A model generated the notes under the pieces. The model made no database searches, was not told where the DNA came from, and saw only the letters and a list, made by a program, of their open reading frames with translations. The translations under genes and the position numbers were made by a program. A stretch of 64,000 bases of DNA, taken from contig CAIOFF010000066.1 in assembly GCA_903857495.1 (NCBI GenBank), positions 1 through 64,000 of the forward strand. Direction: 5' to 3'. Each line of letters opens with the position of its first letter. Position 1 is the first letter of the stretch. This DNA is from an uncultured Holophagaceae bacterium. GTDB lineage: Bacteria > Acidobacteriota > Holophagae > Holophagales > Holophagaceae. Shown here piece by piece: positions 25,605 to 33,406 of the stretch.

Positions 25605-25623
25605 CCTTTTCGGTTCGAAAAGG
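25605..25623 (-). promoter_or_regulatory. Hairpin that can hide the lipoprotein ribosome binding site
   Basis: CCTTTTCG (25605-25612) and CGAAAAGG (25616-25623) are perfect inverted repeats with a 3-base loop. Read on the minus strand, one arm contains the AAAGGA sequence just upstream of the lipoprotein start at 25596. Confidence 0.4.
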
Positions 25624-25696
25624 ATGGTGACACAACTGGGGGTCTGCCTGGAAACCCCGGAGTATCCTATGGCCCCGGCACCGTTGGAGCTTTCCC

Positions 25697-26893
25697 ATGA
25701 ATCCTGGCTATCTGGACCACCTGAATCGCGAGCTTGAGCTGCTGAAGGAGGCGGGGCTCTACAAGACCGAGCGGGTCATCACGACCCCCCAGCAGCCGCG
25801 GCTGACGGCCAACGGCCGGCAGGTGGTCTGCCTCTGCGCCAACAACTACCTGGGCCTGGCCAACCACCCGGCGGTGATCGCGGCGGCCAAGGGGGTCATG
25901 GACGGCCACGGCTTCGGCATGGCGTCGGTGCGCTTCATCTGTGGCACCCAGGACATCCACCGGGAGCTGGAGCTGAAGCTCGCGGCCTTCCTGGGCTTCG
26001 AGGACACGCAGCTGTATTCCTCCTGTTTCGACGCCAACGGGGCCATCTTCGAGGGGCTGCTGGGCGAGGAGGACGCGGTCATCAGTGACGCCCTGAACCA
26101 CGCGTCGATCATCGACGGCATCCGCCTCTGCAAGGCCCAGCGGTTCCGCTACGCCAACTCCGACATGGCCGACCTGGAGGTCCAGCTCCAGGCCGCGGAC
26201 GCTGCCGGCGCCCGGTTCAAGCTGGTGGTCACCGACGGCGTCTTCAGCATGGACGGCTACATCGCCAAGCTGGGCGCCATCTGCGACCTGGCCGAAAAGT
26301 ACGGCGCCATGGTGATGGTGGATGACAGCCACGCCGTAGGCTTCATGGGCGAGCATGGGCGCGGCACCCACGAGCACTGCGGGGTCATGGGCCGCGTGGA
26401 CTTCATGACGGGCACCTTCGGCAAGGCTCTCGGCGGCGCCTCCGGTGGCTACATCGCCGGCAAGCGCGAGGCCATCGAGTGGCTGCGCCAGAAGGCCCGG
26501 CCCTACCTGTTCTCGAACTCCGTGGCGCCCTCCATCGTGGCGGCGACCCTCAGAGTGCTGGACCTGCTGGCGGACAGCGGGGACCTCCTCCAGAAGGTGC
26601 ATGCCAACGCCCGCCGGTTCCGCGCGGGGATGGAAGCCGCGGGCTTCAAGCTGCTGCCGGGCGAGCACCCCATCGTGCCCGTCATGCTCTACGAGGCGCC
26701 CCTGGCGCAGGAGTTCGCCCGCCGCCTGCTGGACGAGGGCGTCTACGTCATCGGCTTCTTCTTCCCGGTGGTGCCCAAGGGCCTGGCCCGCATCCGCACC
26801 CAGCTCTCCGCCGCCCACACCCCCGAGGACATCGACCACGCCATCGCCGCCTTCGCCAAGGTCGGCCGGGAGCTGGGCGTTATTACGTCCTAA
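25697..26893 (+). CDS. kbl: Glycine C-acetyltransferase (2-amino-3-ketobutyrate CoA ligase)
   Basis: It is a PLP enzyme that cleaves 2-amino-3-ketobutyrate with CoA to glycine and acetyl-CoA, the step after threonine dehydrogenase. The 398-residue product has the family motifs [46 protein letters not shown] and [15 protein letters not shown], the last with the PLP-binding Lys. Length is as in E. coli Kbl. The second pathway enzyme, tdh, is at 30627, about 3.7 kb away on the same strand but separated by minus-strand genes, so the pair is not an operon here. A repeat (26975) follows it. Confidence 0.95.
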   Translation: MNPGYLDHLNRELELLKEAGLYKTERVITTPQQPRLTANGRQVVCLCANNYLGLANHPAVIAAAKGVMDGHGFGMASVRFICGTQDIHRELELKLAAFLGFEDTQLYSSCFDANGAIFEGLLGEEDAVISDALNHASIIDGIRLCKAQRFRYANSDMADLEVQLQAADAAGARFKLVVTDGVFSMDGYIAKLGAICDLAEKYGAMVMVDDSHAVGFMGEHGRGTHEHCGVMGRVDFMTGTFGKALGGASGGYIAGKREAIEWLRQKARPYLFSNSVAPSIVAATLRVLDLLADSGDLLQKVHANARRFRAGMEAAGFKLLPGEHPIVPVMLYEAPLAQEFARRLLDEGVYVIGFFFPVVPKGLARIRTQLSAAHTPEDIDHAIAAFAKVGRELGVITS

Positions 26894-26974
26894 TTCTTCG
26901 GATCATCCCTGAATTCAGGGAAAGAGTCTCGACACGCCACCCCCAGCCCCGGGGTATTCTCCGTAAGCTCAGGG

Positions 26975-27089
26975 GCAACCACTCTCGCAGAGAAAAGACG
27001 AGGGGAGCGGAGGGGCGCTGAGGGCTGCGAGTTACCCGCTTTTCTCTGCGAACCTCAGCCCTCTCCGCATCCTCTGCGAGAGTGGTTGC
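26975..27089. repeat. GCAACCACTCTCGCAGAG inverted repeat
   Basis: An 18-bp perfect inverted repeat at the ends (26975-26992 and 27072-27089) surrounds a centre with further partly complementary words. It fills most of the convergent gap between kbl and the DoxX/MauE gene. The same arms recur at 40915-41018. Confidence 0.85.
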
Positions 27090-27181
27090 TCTTCCCCCAC
27101 GAGCTGGATGAATCCATGGAGAGCTGGCATGCCCTGAAATCCTGTAAGAACCATTCCCGGAACCCTGGAAGAACTTAGGGC

Positions 27182-27631
27182 TCAGGGTTTTCTCGGTGCC
27201 GTGGCCGCCAGCACCTGGGCGACCAGGAGCAGCAGGCCCAGGTCCCGGAGGAGATCCCGGCGCATGTCGGCCAGCCGCTCGGCTTCGGTGCGGGGGCCGG
27301 CGGTCCCGAAGCAGCCGCAGTCGATGGGGCGGTGCTGGGCGAGGTTGACCGCCAGGGCCAGGCTGAAGGCGAGCAGCAGGGCGCCCACCCACAGGGCCGC
27401 GGCCCGGACCCAGACGCCCGCCAGCAGCGCCAGCCCGCAGAGCAGCTCCAGCCAGGGCAGCACCAGGGCCATGGGATTCAGGGCCAGGGCCGGCACCAGC
27501 TGGTAGGCCCAGATGGCCTTGGCCAGACTCGGCGGATCCCCGATCTTGGGCAGGGCCGCCAGGACGAAGGTCACGCCGAGGATGAGCCGGACCAGCAGCG
27601 TCAGTCGGGGATGCAGCAGCCAGCGGCTCAT
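27182..27631 (-). CDS. DoxX/MauE family membrane protein
   Basis: The 149-residue protein has four membrane segments, starts with LVRLILGVTFVLAALPKI and has a CGCFG motif in a loop (HRPIDCGCFGTAG). This layout and the paired Cys are typical of the MauE/DoxX group, which is often linked with disulfide handling or redox proteins. The two Cys of the CGC motif are probably redox-active. Its start overlaps the stop of the rhodanese gene upstream (four bases). Function is unproven. Confidence 0.8.
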   Translation of the reverse strand: MSRWLLHPRLTLLVRLILGVTFVLAALPKIGDPPSLAKAIWAYQLVPALALNPMALVLPWLELLCGLALLAGVWVRAAALWVGALLLAFSLALAVNLAQHRPIDCGCFGTAGPRTEAERLADMRRDLLRDLGLLLLVAQVLAATAPRKP

Positions 27632-28281
27632 CGTCCGCCCTTCTCGACCGGGTGTCTTCGGGCCACCCAGTCCGGGTAGCCCTCGCGGTAGATGAGGAGG
27701 TGGAAGTAGCCCTGGGCCAGGAGCTTCTCGGCGAGGAGCTGGGAGTCCCGGCAGTCGCCGCCGCTGCAGTAGATGACGATGGCATCCCCGGCCCCGGGGC
27801 GGCGCTGGGCCTTGAAGTCCAGCAGCTGGTCGTCGAGATCGGCCTCCCAGACCGGGGTGTTCCAGGCGCCCGGGAGGTGGCCTTCGGTGTATTCCCCGCT
27901 GCGACGGGCATCCAGGAAGGGCAGCCCGGCCTGGAAGGCCTGCCAGGCCTCCTGGCTGCTGATCTCGGTGATGGGCGCCGGGGTCGGGGCGGGCTGCGCA
28001 GGCGCGGGGGTCGGTGTGGGCTTGGCCGGGGGCGCCGGGGCTGCGGACTTGGTGCCCTGGGGGGAGGGCTCCGGTCCCGAGGGGCTGCGCTGCGGGATAG
28101 GCTGCTCAGGGTGCTCCGGCACGCCGGGCGGGTTCGCGGGAGAAGGACTCAGCACCAGGGCGCTCCGCCAGGCCAGGCGGCGGGACGGAGCCGCGACCCG
28201 GTTGGCGATAACGGCTGTCAGGAGGGCGATGGCCCCCAGGGTCAGGACGCGGAAGGTGGTCGAGTGCCAGGGCGGTCGCAT
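27628..28281 (-). CDS. Membrane-anchored rhodanese-domain protein
   Basis: The 217-residue product has one N-terminal membrane segment (about residues 12-28), a Pro/Ala-rich linker to about residue 110 and a C-terminal rhodanese domain (about 112-210). The active-site loop is YCSGGDCRDS, with the first Cys as probable persulfide carrier. The linker places the domain in the periplasm. It overlaps the DoxX/MauE gene, so the pair probably works together in sulfur or thiol chemistry. The small gene at 28295 precedes it by 13 bases. Confidence 0.8.
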   Translation of the reverse strand: MRPPWHSTTFRVLTLGAIALLTAVIANRVAAPSRRLAWRSALVLSPSPANPPGVPEHPEQPIPQRSPSGPEPSPQGTKSAAPAPPAKPTPTPAPAQPAPTPAPITEISSQEAWQAFQAGLPFLDARRSGEYTEGHLPGAWNTPVWEADLDDQLLDFKAQRRPGAGDAIVIYCSGGDCRDSQLLAEKLLAQGYFHLLIYREGYPDWVARRHPVEKGGR

Positions 28282-28294
28282 GGTCCCGGTCCGC

Positions 28295-28540
28295 TCAGAG
28301 GACGATGTACCGGTAGGTGCCGGGATTCTGCTCTTTCAGGAGGAGCTGAAGGGTCCAGCGGCCGTCCGGGAAGCGCTCGTACATCTCCGCCGTCAGGACC
28401 GACTCCTTCAGCCAGGGCCGGATGTCTTCGTAGCACGCGAAGACTGGCGGCTCCCAGGGCTCCGGCACCCGCACCTGCCGCCCCGAACCGGGCTTGATCC
28501 GGTCCATCAGCAGCGCGAGTCCGGCTTCGGGATCAGGCAT
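28295..28540 (-). CDS. Small hypothetical protein
   Basis: The 81-residue soluble protein has no recognised domain. It is Pro- and aromatic-rich (RVPEPWEPPVFACYEDIRPWL) and ends in a short hydrophobic IVL tail. Start ATG 28540 is supported only by position, with GGGAGC in front. It is co-directional with the rhodanese gene (13 bases) and separated from the asnB stop by a repeat-rich 123-base gap. Confidence 0.55.
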   Translation of the reverse strand: MPDPEAGLALLMDRIKPGSGRQVRVPEPWEPPVFACYEDIRPWLKESVLTAEMYERFPDGRWTLQLLLKEQNPGTYRYIVL

Positions 28541-28563
28541 TGAGCGGCTCCCAGAAGGAATTC

Positions 28564-28663
28564 ACCAACCACAAAGGGCAAAAGAAATGTTTAACCACAA
28601 AGGACACAAAGATCCCAAAAAAAGGCTCCCGTGAGGGGGTCCTTCTTTGGGGTGTTTTGGGCG
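28564..28663. repeat. AACCACAAAGGACACAAAG repeat, imperfect copy
   Basis: Two purine-rich words, AACCACAAAGGGC and TTAACCACAAAGGACACAAAG, lie at 28567-28609. A degenerate complementary arm follows (TCCTTCTTTGG to GGCGTTA) that reaches the asnB stop codon. It is between the asnB and 28295 genes, a same-strand gap rather than a convergent one. Confidence 0.65.
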
Positions 28664-30373
28664 TTACGCCTCACCAGATTTATAGCCTTCGTCGTGGATG
28701 TCCATGACGGCGCGGCCGGAGGGGTCGGCCATGGTCGCAAAGGCGGCGTCCCAGCGCAGGGCGGTCTCGGTGCTGCAGGCGACGCTGCGCTCGAAGGGGA
28801 CGCAGTGGACGGCGGTGGCACTGGGGAAGTGGTGCTCGAAGAGCTGGCGGTAGAGGTAGGCCTCCTTGGTCTCGGGGGTCTTCACCGGGAAGCGCTCTGC
28901 GGCGCCGGCCAGCATGGTGTCCGTGACCTCCTTGTCCGCGTAGGCCTTCAGGGAGTCGATCCAGGAGTAGCCGACACCATCCGAGAACTGCTCCTTCTGG
29001 CGCCACAGCACCTCATCGGGGATGGCCCCGACGAAGGCCTGGCGCAGCGGCCACTTCTCCATGGGCCTGGGCCGGGGGGCGTTGCGGGGCAGCTTCACGT
29101 CCGGGTTCATGCGCATGGCCACGTCCAGGAAGGCCCGGTCCAGGAAGGGCACGCGGGCCTCCACGCCCCAGGCGGCGCTGGACTTGTTGGCCCGGGTGCA
29201 GTCGTAGAGGTGCAGCTTCTGGAGCTTGCGGACCAGCTCTTCGTGCAGCTCCTGGCCATTGGGGGCCTTGTGGAAGTAGAGGTAGCCGCCGAAGATCTCG
29301 TCCGCGCCTTCGCCGGACAGCACCATCTTGATGCCCATGGCCCGGATCTTCCGCATGAGGAGATACATGGGGGTCGAGGCCCGGATGGTGGTGACGTCGA
29401 AGGTCTCGATGTGGTGGATCACGTCGGAGAGGGCATCCAGGCCCTCCTGCACTGTGAAGTGGATCTCGTGGTGGATGGCGCCGATGTAGTCGGCCACCTT
29501 GCGGGCCGGGGCCAGGTCCGGGGCGCCGACCAAGCCCACGGCGAAGCTGTGGATCCGGGGCCACCAGGCGGGACCTGCGTCGCCCTCCTCCACGCGGTTG
29601 TCCCGGAACTTGGCCGCGACAGAGGAGATGATGGAGGAGTCCACGCCGCCGGAGATGAGCACGCCGTAGGGCACGTCGCACATGAGCTGGCGATGGACGG
29701 CGGCCTCCAGGGACTCGCGCAGGGCGACGGCGTCGTAGGGCTCGGTGGGCACGTAGCCCGGCTCCGCCCAGTCCGGCTGGTAGTAGCGCTGGAAGCCCTT
29801 GTCTGCCTCGTGGCCCAGGAAGTAGGTGCCGGGCGGCACCTCGCGGATGCGATCACAGTGGCCCACCAGGGCTTTCATCTCGGAGGCGACGATGAGGTTC
29901 TCATGCTTGTCCCAGCCCACATAGAGGGGGATGACGCCGATGGGATCCCGGGCGATGAGGTAGGTCTTGCGCTTGGGGTCGTAGAGCACGAAGGCGAAGA
30001 TGCCATTCATGCGGTTCAGGAAGTCCCGGGGCTCCAGCTCGTCGTAGAGGTAGAGGATCACCTCGCAGTCCGACTTGGTCTGGAAGTCGTGGGCCTGGGT
30101 CAGCTCCTCGCGGAGCTCCTTGTGGTTGTAGATCTCTCCGTTGACCGCCAGCACCGTGCCCTTGAGGGTGTCCAGCAGGGGCTGGGCGCCGTGCTCGACG
30201 TCCACGATGGAGAGCCGCTCGTGGACGAGGATGGCCCGCTCATCGCTGTAGATGCCGCTCCAGTCCGGCCCCCGGTGACGGATCTTCCGGGCCATGGCGA
30301 GGGCCTGACGCCGGAGCTCCGCCGGGTTGGACCGCGCCGGATCGATGCCGAGGATGGTGAGGATGCCGCACAT
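28664..30373 (-). CDS. asnB: Asparagine synthase B, glutamine-hydrolysing
   Basis: It makes asparagine from aspartate, glutamine and ATP. The 569-residue product begins MCGI, with the glutaminase nucleophile Cys2, and has the NTN-hydrolase domain (RHRGPDWSG, VNGEIYNH) and a C-terminal synthetase domain with the pyrophosphate loop SGGVDSS. Length and layout match E. coli AsnB. An SD-like GGAG is 6-9 bases upstream of ATG 30373. It is immediately preceded by a terminator hairpin and an Asn-rich leader ORF that together look like a ribosome-mediated attenuator. It is divergent from tdh. Confidence 0.96.
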   Translation of the reverse strand: MCGILTILGIDPARSNPAELRRQALAMARKIRHRGPDWSGIYSDERAILVHERLSIVDVEHGAQPLLDTLKGTVLAVNGEIYNHKELREELTQAHDFQTKSDCEVILYLYDELEPRDFLNRMNGIFAFVLYDPKRKTYLIARDPIGVIPLYVGWDKHENLIVASEMKALVGHCDRIREVPPGTYFLGHEADKGFQRYYQPDWAEPGYVPTEPYDAVALRESLEAAVHRQLMCDVPYGVLISGGVDSSIISSVAAKFRDNRVEEGDAGPAWWPRIHSFAVGLVGAPDLAPARKVADYIGAIHHEIHFTVQEGLDALSDVIHHIETFDVTTIRASTPMYLLMRKIRAMGIKMVLSGEGADEIFGGYLYFHKAPNGQELHEELVRKLQKLHLYDCTRANKSSAAWGVEARVPFLDRAFLDVAMRMNPDVKLPRNAPRPRPMEKWPLRQAFVGAIPDEVLWRQKEQFSDGVGYSWIDSLKAYADKEVTDTMLAGAAERFPVKTPETKEAYLYRQLFEHHFPSATAVHCVPFERSVACSTETALRWDAAFATMADPSGRAVMDIHDEGYKSGEA

Positions 30374-30382
30374 GGAAGCTCC

Positions 30383-30419
30383 AAAAGAAAAAGCCCCGAT
30401 CCGCTTGCGCGAATCGGGG
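30383..30419 (-). terminator. Attenuator terminator of asnB
   Basis: Minus strand: CCCCGATTCGC (30419-30409) pairs with GCGGATCGGGG (30404-30394), eleven pairs with one G-U around a GCAA tetraloop. CTTTTTCTTTT follows (30393-30383). The asnB ribosome binding site GGAG starts at the very next base, so the hairpin lies inside the asnB 5' leader. Confidence 0.88.
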
Positions 30420-30477
30420 TGGTCCGGGGAAGCAGGAATCTAGGAGATGCCCTCACCGGCCCACGCACGATCCGCGC
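30407..30477 (-). promoter_or_regulatory. Predicted antiterminator pairing of the asnB leader
   Basis: GCGCGGATCG (30477-30468), inside the leader ORF right after the Asn codons, pairs over ten positions (one G-U) with CGATTCGCGC (30416-30407), which covers most of the 5' arm of the terminator. The two helices exclude each other. Weaker protector pairings are possible upstream, for example GGCCCA (30507-30502) with TGGGCC (30463-30458), and CCGCG (30511-30507) with CGCGG (30476-30472). Confidence 0.75.
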
Positions 30478-30526
30478 GAGGGAGCCGATTATTATTGCGG
30501 TTGGGCCGCGGGAGGGGAGTGGTCAT
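30440..30526 (-). CDS. Asn-rich leader peptide of asnB (28 residues)
   Basis: The short frame starts at ATG 30526 and ends at TAG 30442-30440. Codons 9-13 read Asn-Arg-Asn-Asn-Asn, using AAC CGC AAT AAT AAT; three AAT in a row are striking in this GC-rich sequence. An AAGG motif 8-11 bases upstream can act as ribosome binding site, and a good promoter lies just before it. The peptide itself probably has no function: ribosome stalling at the Asn codons when tRNA-Asn is uncharged would free the antiterminator segment. It is not covered by normal gene calling because of its size. Confidence 0.85.
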   Translation of the reverse strand: MTTPLPRPNRNNNRLPRADRAWAGEGIS

Positions 30527-30544
30527 TGAATCGCCTTGAGTCAC

Positions 30545-30572
30545 TTTATCGGCCCGGTTCACAGATCGTCAA
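30545..30572 (-). promoter_or_regulatory. Predicted sigma-70 promoter of the asn leader and asnB
   Basis: Minus strand TTGACG (30572-30567) and GATAAA (30550-30545) with a 16-base spacer. The expected start, around 30538, lies about a dozen bases before the leader ATG. Confidence 0.65.
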
Positions 30573-30626
30573 GTCCGGACCCGGTTCCTTGGCGGCGGTG
30601 GTGAAATGGAGGCAGTGGAGGACTCC

Positions 30627-31658
30627 ATGAAGGCACTGCTCAAGTCCAAGCGCGAGGAAGGCATCTGGCTGGGGGAGGTTCCCCTGCCCGAAGTCGGCCA
30701 CAACGATGTGCTCATCCGGGTCCACAAGAGCGCCATCTGCGGCACCGACGTCCACATCTACAACTGGGACGCGTGGGCCCAGAAGACCATCCCCGTGCCC
30801 ATGGTGGTGGGCCACGAATACTACGGCATCATCGAGCGGGTGGGCGGCGAGGTCGAGGGCTACCAGCCGGGGGACCGGGTCAGCGGCGAGGGCCACATCA
30901 CCTGCGGTCACTGCCGCAACTGCCGGGCCGGCAAGCGGCACCTCTGCCGCAACACCGTGGGCGTGGGCGTGAACCGCACGGGCTCCTTCGCGGAATACCT
31001 GAGCATCCCGGCCTTCAACGTGTTCAAGGTGCCGGACAACGTCTCGGACGAGGCCGCCGCCATCTTCGATCCCTACGGCAACGCCGCGCACACGGCCCTC
31101 AGCTTCGACATGGTGGGCGAGGACGTGCTCATCACCGGCGCCGGGCCCATCGGCATCATGGCCGTCGCCATCGCGAAACACGTGGGCGCCCGGCACGTGG
31201 TCATCACGGATGTGAACGAGTATCGGCTCGACCTGGCCCGCAAGATGGGAGCGACTCTGGCCGTGAACGCCGCCAAGACCACGCTGCCGGAAGTCATGGC
31301 GCAGCTGGGCATGACCGAGGGCTTCGATGTGGGGCTGGAGATGAGCGGCAACCGCAACGCCTTCGAGTCGATGCTGGAGGCCATGCACCACGGCGGCCGC
31401 GTCGCCCTGCTGGGCATCCTGCCCGGGGACTGCGCCGTGGACTGGAGCCAGGTGATCTTCAAGGGGCTGATCCTGAAGGGGATCTATGGCCGGGAGATGT
31501 TCGAGACCTGGTACAAGATGGCCGCCATGCTGCAGAGCGGCCTGGACATCAGCCCGGTGATCACGCATCGCTTCGGCATCGACGACTTCCAGCAGGGCTT
31601 CGACGCCATGCGCAGCGGCCAGAGCGGCAAGGTGATCCTCGACTGGGGCGTAAGGTAG
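30627..31658 (+). CDS. tdh: L-threonine 3-dehydrogenase
   Basis: It is a zinc- and NAD-dependent medium-chain dehydrogenase that oxidises threonine to 2-amino-3-ketobutyrate, the substrate of Kbl. Start ATG 30627 (GGAGGA upstream) gives 343 residues beginning [21 protein letters not shown], close to E. coli Tdh at 341 residues; a longer start at 30606 is less likely. Structural-zinc Cys residues ([14 protein letters not shown]), catalytic-zinc ligands ([17 protein letters not shown]) and the Rossmann motif [14 protein letters not shown] are all present. It is divergent from asnB; the promoters share about 100 bases. Confidence 0.95.
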   Translation: MKALLKSKREEGIWLGEVPLPEVGHNDVLIRVHKSAICGTDVHIYNWDAWAQKTIPVPMVVGHEYYGIIERVGGEVEGYQPGDRVSGEGHITCGHCRNCRAGKRHLCRNTVGVGVNRTGSFAEYLSIPAFNVFKVPDNVSDEAAAIFDPYGNAAHTALSFDMVGEDVLITGAGPIGIMAVAIAKHVGARHVVITDVNEYRLDLARKMGATLAVNAAKTTLPEVMAQLGMTEGFDVGLEMSGNRNAFESMLEAMHHGGRVALLGILPGDCAVDWSQVIFKGLILKGIYGREMFETWYKMAAMLQSGLDISPVITHRFGIDDFQQGFDAMRSGQSGKVILDWGVR

Positions 31659-31679
31659 CGCTTTCCAGGCGAGGCTCTG

Positions 31680-31729
31680 CAGAATGCGGCCTACGGGCCG
31701 CATTCTGAAAGCTGCGCACAGGGTGCGCA
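31680..31729. terminator. Hairpin in the convergent gap after tdh
   Basis: CAGAATGCGGCC (31680-31691) and GGCCGCATTCTG (31696-31707) form a perfect 12-bp stem with a TACG loop. A second small palindrome, TGCGCA repeated at 31713 and 31724, follows. There is no T-tract, so it may stop both transcripts only weakly, or protect mRNA ends. Confidence 0.45.
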
Positions 31730-31754
31730 ACAGGTCTCAAGGCTGGTTGGAACC

Positions 31755-32378
31755 TCAGCGCAACGGCTGCGGCTGGGGCAGGGGGGGGAAGCTGCTCTCG
31801 CCCAGGGGCAGGCCATCCTTGATGAGGGTGTCCGCAGCCAGGCCCTCGCCGCCAGGCGCAAGGTCGATGCCGAGGCAGGCGAGGTAGTAGCCGTCGAATT
31901 TGGTGTTGAAGCGCTGGCGGGCGGGGCCGCGCTTGGTGGGCAGGTCCTCGATGGGCCGGGTCACGTAGGGACGGTAGAAGAAGGGGTGTCCCCAGGGGGT
32001 CTCGGGCAGGCGGTCCACATACTCCGGCACCAGGTCGGCCAGGGCCGAGGGGTATTCCCCGCGCTTGCCCTTGTAGCGGATGAGGGCATCGGTGACCCGC
32101 TTGATCGCGGCCCGGACCTGCTTCTGGCGGTCGGAGACATCCCGGCTCAGGAAGGCCTCGATGAGGAAGAGGTCCCGCTTGGCCTGGCGGGCGGCCTCAG
32201 TGTCCGGATAGCGCTCGGCCAGCTGTTTCATCATGGTCCGCGCTTCGGCGCTGCGGCCCTCCAGGTTCAGCTTCCGGGCCTCCTCGTAGAGGTTGCCGGG
32301 CAGGCGGGGATCCTCGGAGGCGCAGCCCAGCAGCAGCAGGAGCGGCAGCAGGACGGGAAGGACACGCGGGCGGAGCAT
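31755..32378 (-). CDS. Lipoprotein with pseudopilin-like C-terminal segment
   Basis: Started at ATG 32378, the 207-residue product has a lipoprotein signal with lipobox LLLGC. The next start at 32390 is also possible; a longer reading to 32564 lacks support and overlaps the divergent udk gene. The middle is helical (RSAEARTMMKQLAERYPDTEAARQAKRD, written here in parts as TPR-like helices), and the C-terminal GEYPSALADL plus PWGHPFFYRPY resembles the end of GspG-type pseudopilins, where the same motif binds calcium. Its place in the envelope and its partner are unknown. Confidence 0.7.
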   Translation of the reverse strand: MLRPRVLPVLLPLLLLLGCASEDPRLPGNLYEEARKLNLEGRSAEARTMMKQLAERYPDTEAARQAKRDLFLIEAFLSRDVSDRQKQVRAAIKRVTDALIRYKGKRGEYPSALADLVPEYVDRLPETPWGHPFFYRPYVTRPIEDLPTKRGPARQRFNTKFDGYYLACLGIDLAPGGEGLAADTLIKDGLPLGESSFPPLPQPQPLR

Positions 32379-32442
32379 GGACCGAACCATAGCAGGACCG
32401 GGGGCCAGCTTGAAGTAGGATGGAAGCACCAAGGGGGGCGTG

Positions 32443-33096
32443 ATGACGGACAGGCCGATGCTGGTGGGCATCGTGGGAGGCTCCGGAAGCGGCAAGACCT
32501 CGGTAGCCGCCGAGCTGGTGAAGCGGCTGCGGAAGAAGGCCGTGGCCACCATGCTGCTGGACATGGACGCCTACTATGCCCCGCTCGAGGTGGTGAAGGG
32601 GCGGTTTGGTGGCCGGACCGTGAACTGGGACCACCCCCACGCCTTTGACCTGGAGCTGATGGCGGCCCACCTGATGGCGCTCCATCGGGGCGAGAGCATC
32701 CGCAAGCCCCGCTACGACTTCACGCTCTCGGACCGCACCGGGTGGGAGGAACCTGTGCCCCCGGGGAAGGTGGTGATCCTCGAAGGCCTGCTGCTCTTCG
32801 CCCTGCCGGAGCTGCGGGAGCAGCTGGACATCAAGATCTTCGTGGATACGGACGCCGACATCCGGATCCTCCGGCGCATCCGGCGCGACACCCAGGAGCG
32901 CGGGCGCAGCCTCGAGAGCGTCATGGACCAGTACGAGAAGAGCGTGCGCCCCATGCACCTGGAGTTCGTGGAGCCCAGCAAGCGCTGGGCGGACCTGATC
33001 GTGCCCACGGGGGTGGAAAACCGCACGGCCCTGGATGTCATCACCCACCACATCTGCAGCCGGGTGCTCGGCCAGGGAGAGCCCCAGCATGTTTGA
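32443..33096 (+). CDS. udk: Uridine kinase
   Basis: It phosphorylates uridine and cytidine in pyrimidine salvage. The 217-residue protein (ATG 32443; a GTG one codon upstream is also possible) has the P-loop GIVGGSGSGKTS, the LLDMDAYYAP motif, the RYDF/IFEG-equivalent VILEGLLLF, and the IRRDTQERGR lid. The NWDHPHAFD segment is typical of the Udk/phosphoribulokinase group. A GGGG sequence about six bases upstream serves as ribosome binding site. The rhodanese gene overlaps its end by eight bases. Confidence 0.92.
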   Translation: MTDRPMLVGIVGGSGSGKTSVAAELVKRLRKKAVATMLLDMDAYYAPLEVVKGRFGGRTVNWDHPHAFDLELMAAHLMALHRGESIRKPRYDFTLSDRTGWEEPVPPGKVVILEGLLLFALPELREQLDIKIFVDTDADIRILRRIRRDTQERGRSLESVMDQYEKSVRPMHLEFVEPSKRWADLIVPTGVENRTALDVITHHICSRVLGQGEPQHV

Positions 33097-33406
33097 GAGT
33101 GGCCACAACCTCAGCGCCGAGGCCTATCGGGACCTGCCGGAGAGCGTCCAGCGCATTGACGTGCGGGAGCCCTGGGAATACGAGATCGCCCACCTGCCGG
33201 GGGCCGTCCTGATCCCCCTGGGTGAGCTGGCTGCCCGGTTGGGCGAGCTGGACCCGGCCCGACCCGTGGCCGCCTACTGCCACCACGGGGCCCGCAGCAT
33301 GCAGGCCCTGCGGATTCTCCTTGGGGCAGGCTTCCGGGACCTCGCCCACCTGGCTGGCGGCATCAACGCCTACAGCCGGATGGATCCCACCGTGCCGAGG
33401 TACTGA
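33089..33406 (+). CDS. Single-domain rhodanese
   Basis: The 105-residue protein starts at ATG 33089 inside the end of udk; a longer upstream reading is rejected because it reads the udk frame in shadow. The sequence is a complete single rhodanese domain: IDVREPWEYEIAHLPGA, and the active-site loop YCHHGARS with the catalytic Cys. Such domains carry a persulfide and transfer sulfur. It is cytoplasmic, and its stop overlaps the Nudix start (TGATG). The substrate is unknown. Confidence 0.88.
   Translation: MFESGHNLSAEAYRDLPESVQRIDVREPWEYEIAHLPGAVLIPLGELAARLGELDPARPVAAYCHHGARSMQALRILLGAGFRDLAHLAGGINAYSRMDPTVPRY

Noticed and set aside
28564-28663. Terminator between asnB and the 28295 gene
   Set aside because: The arms are too imperfect for a clear hairpin; kept only as a degenerate repeat.
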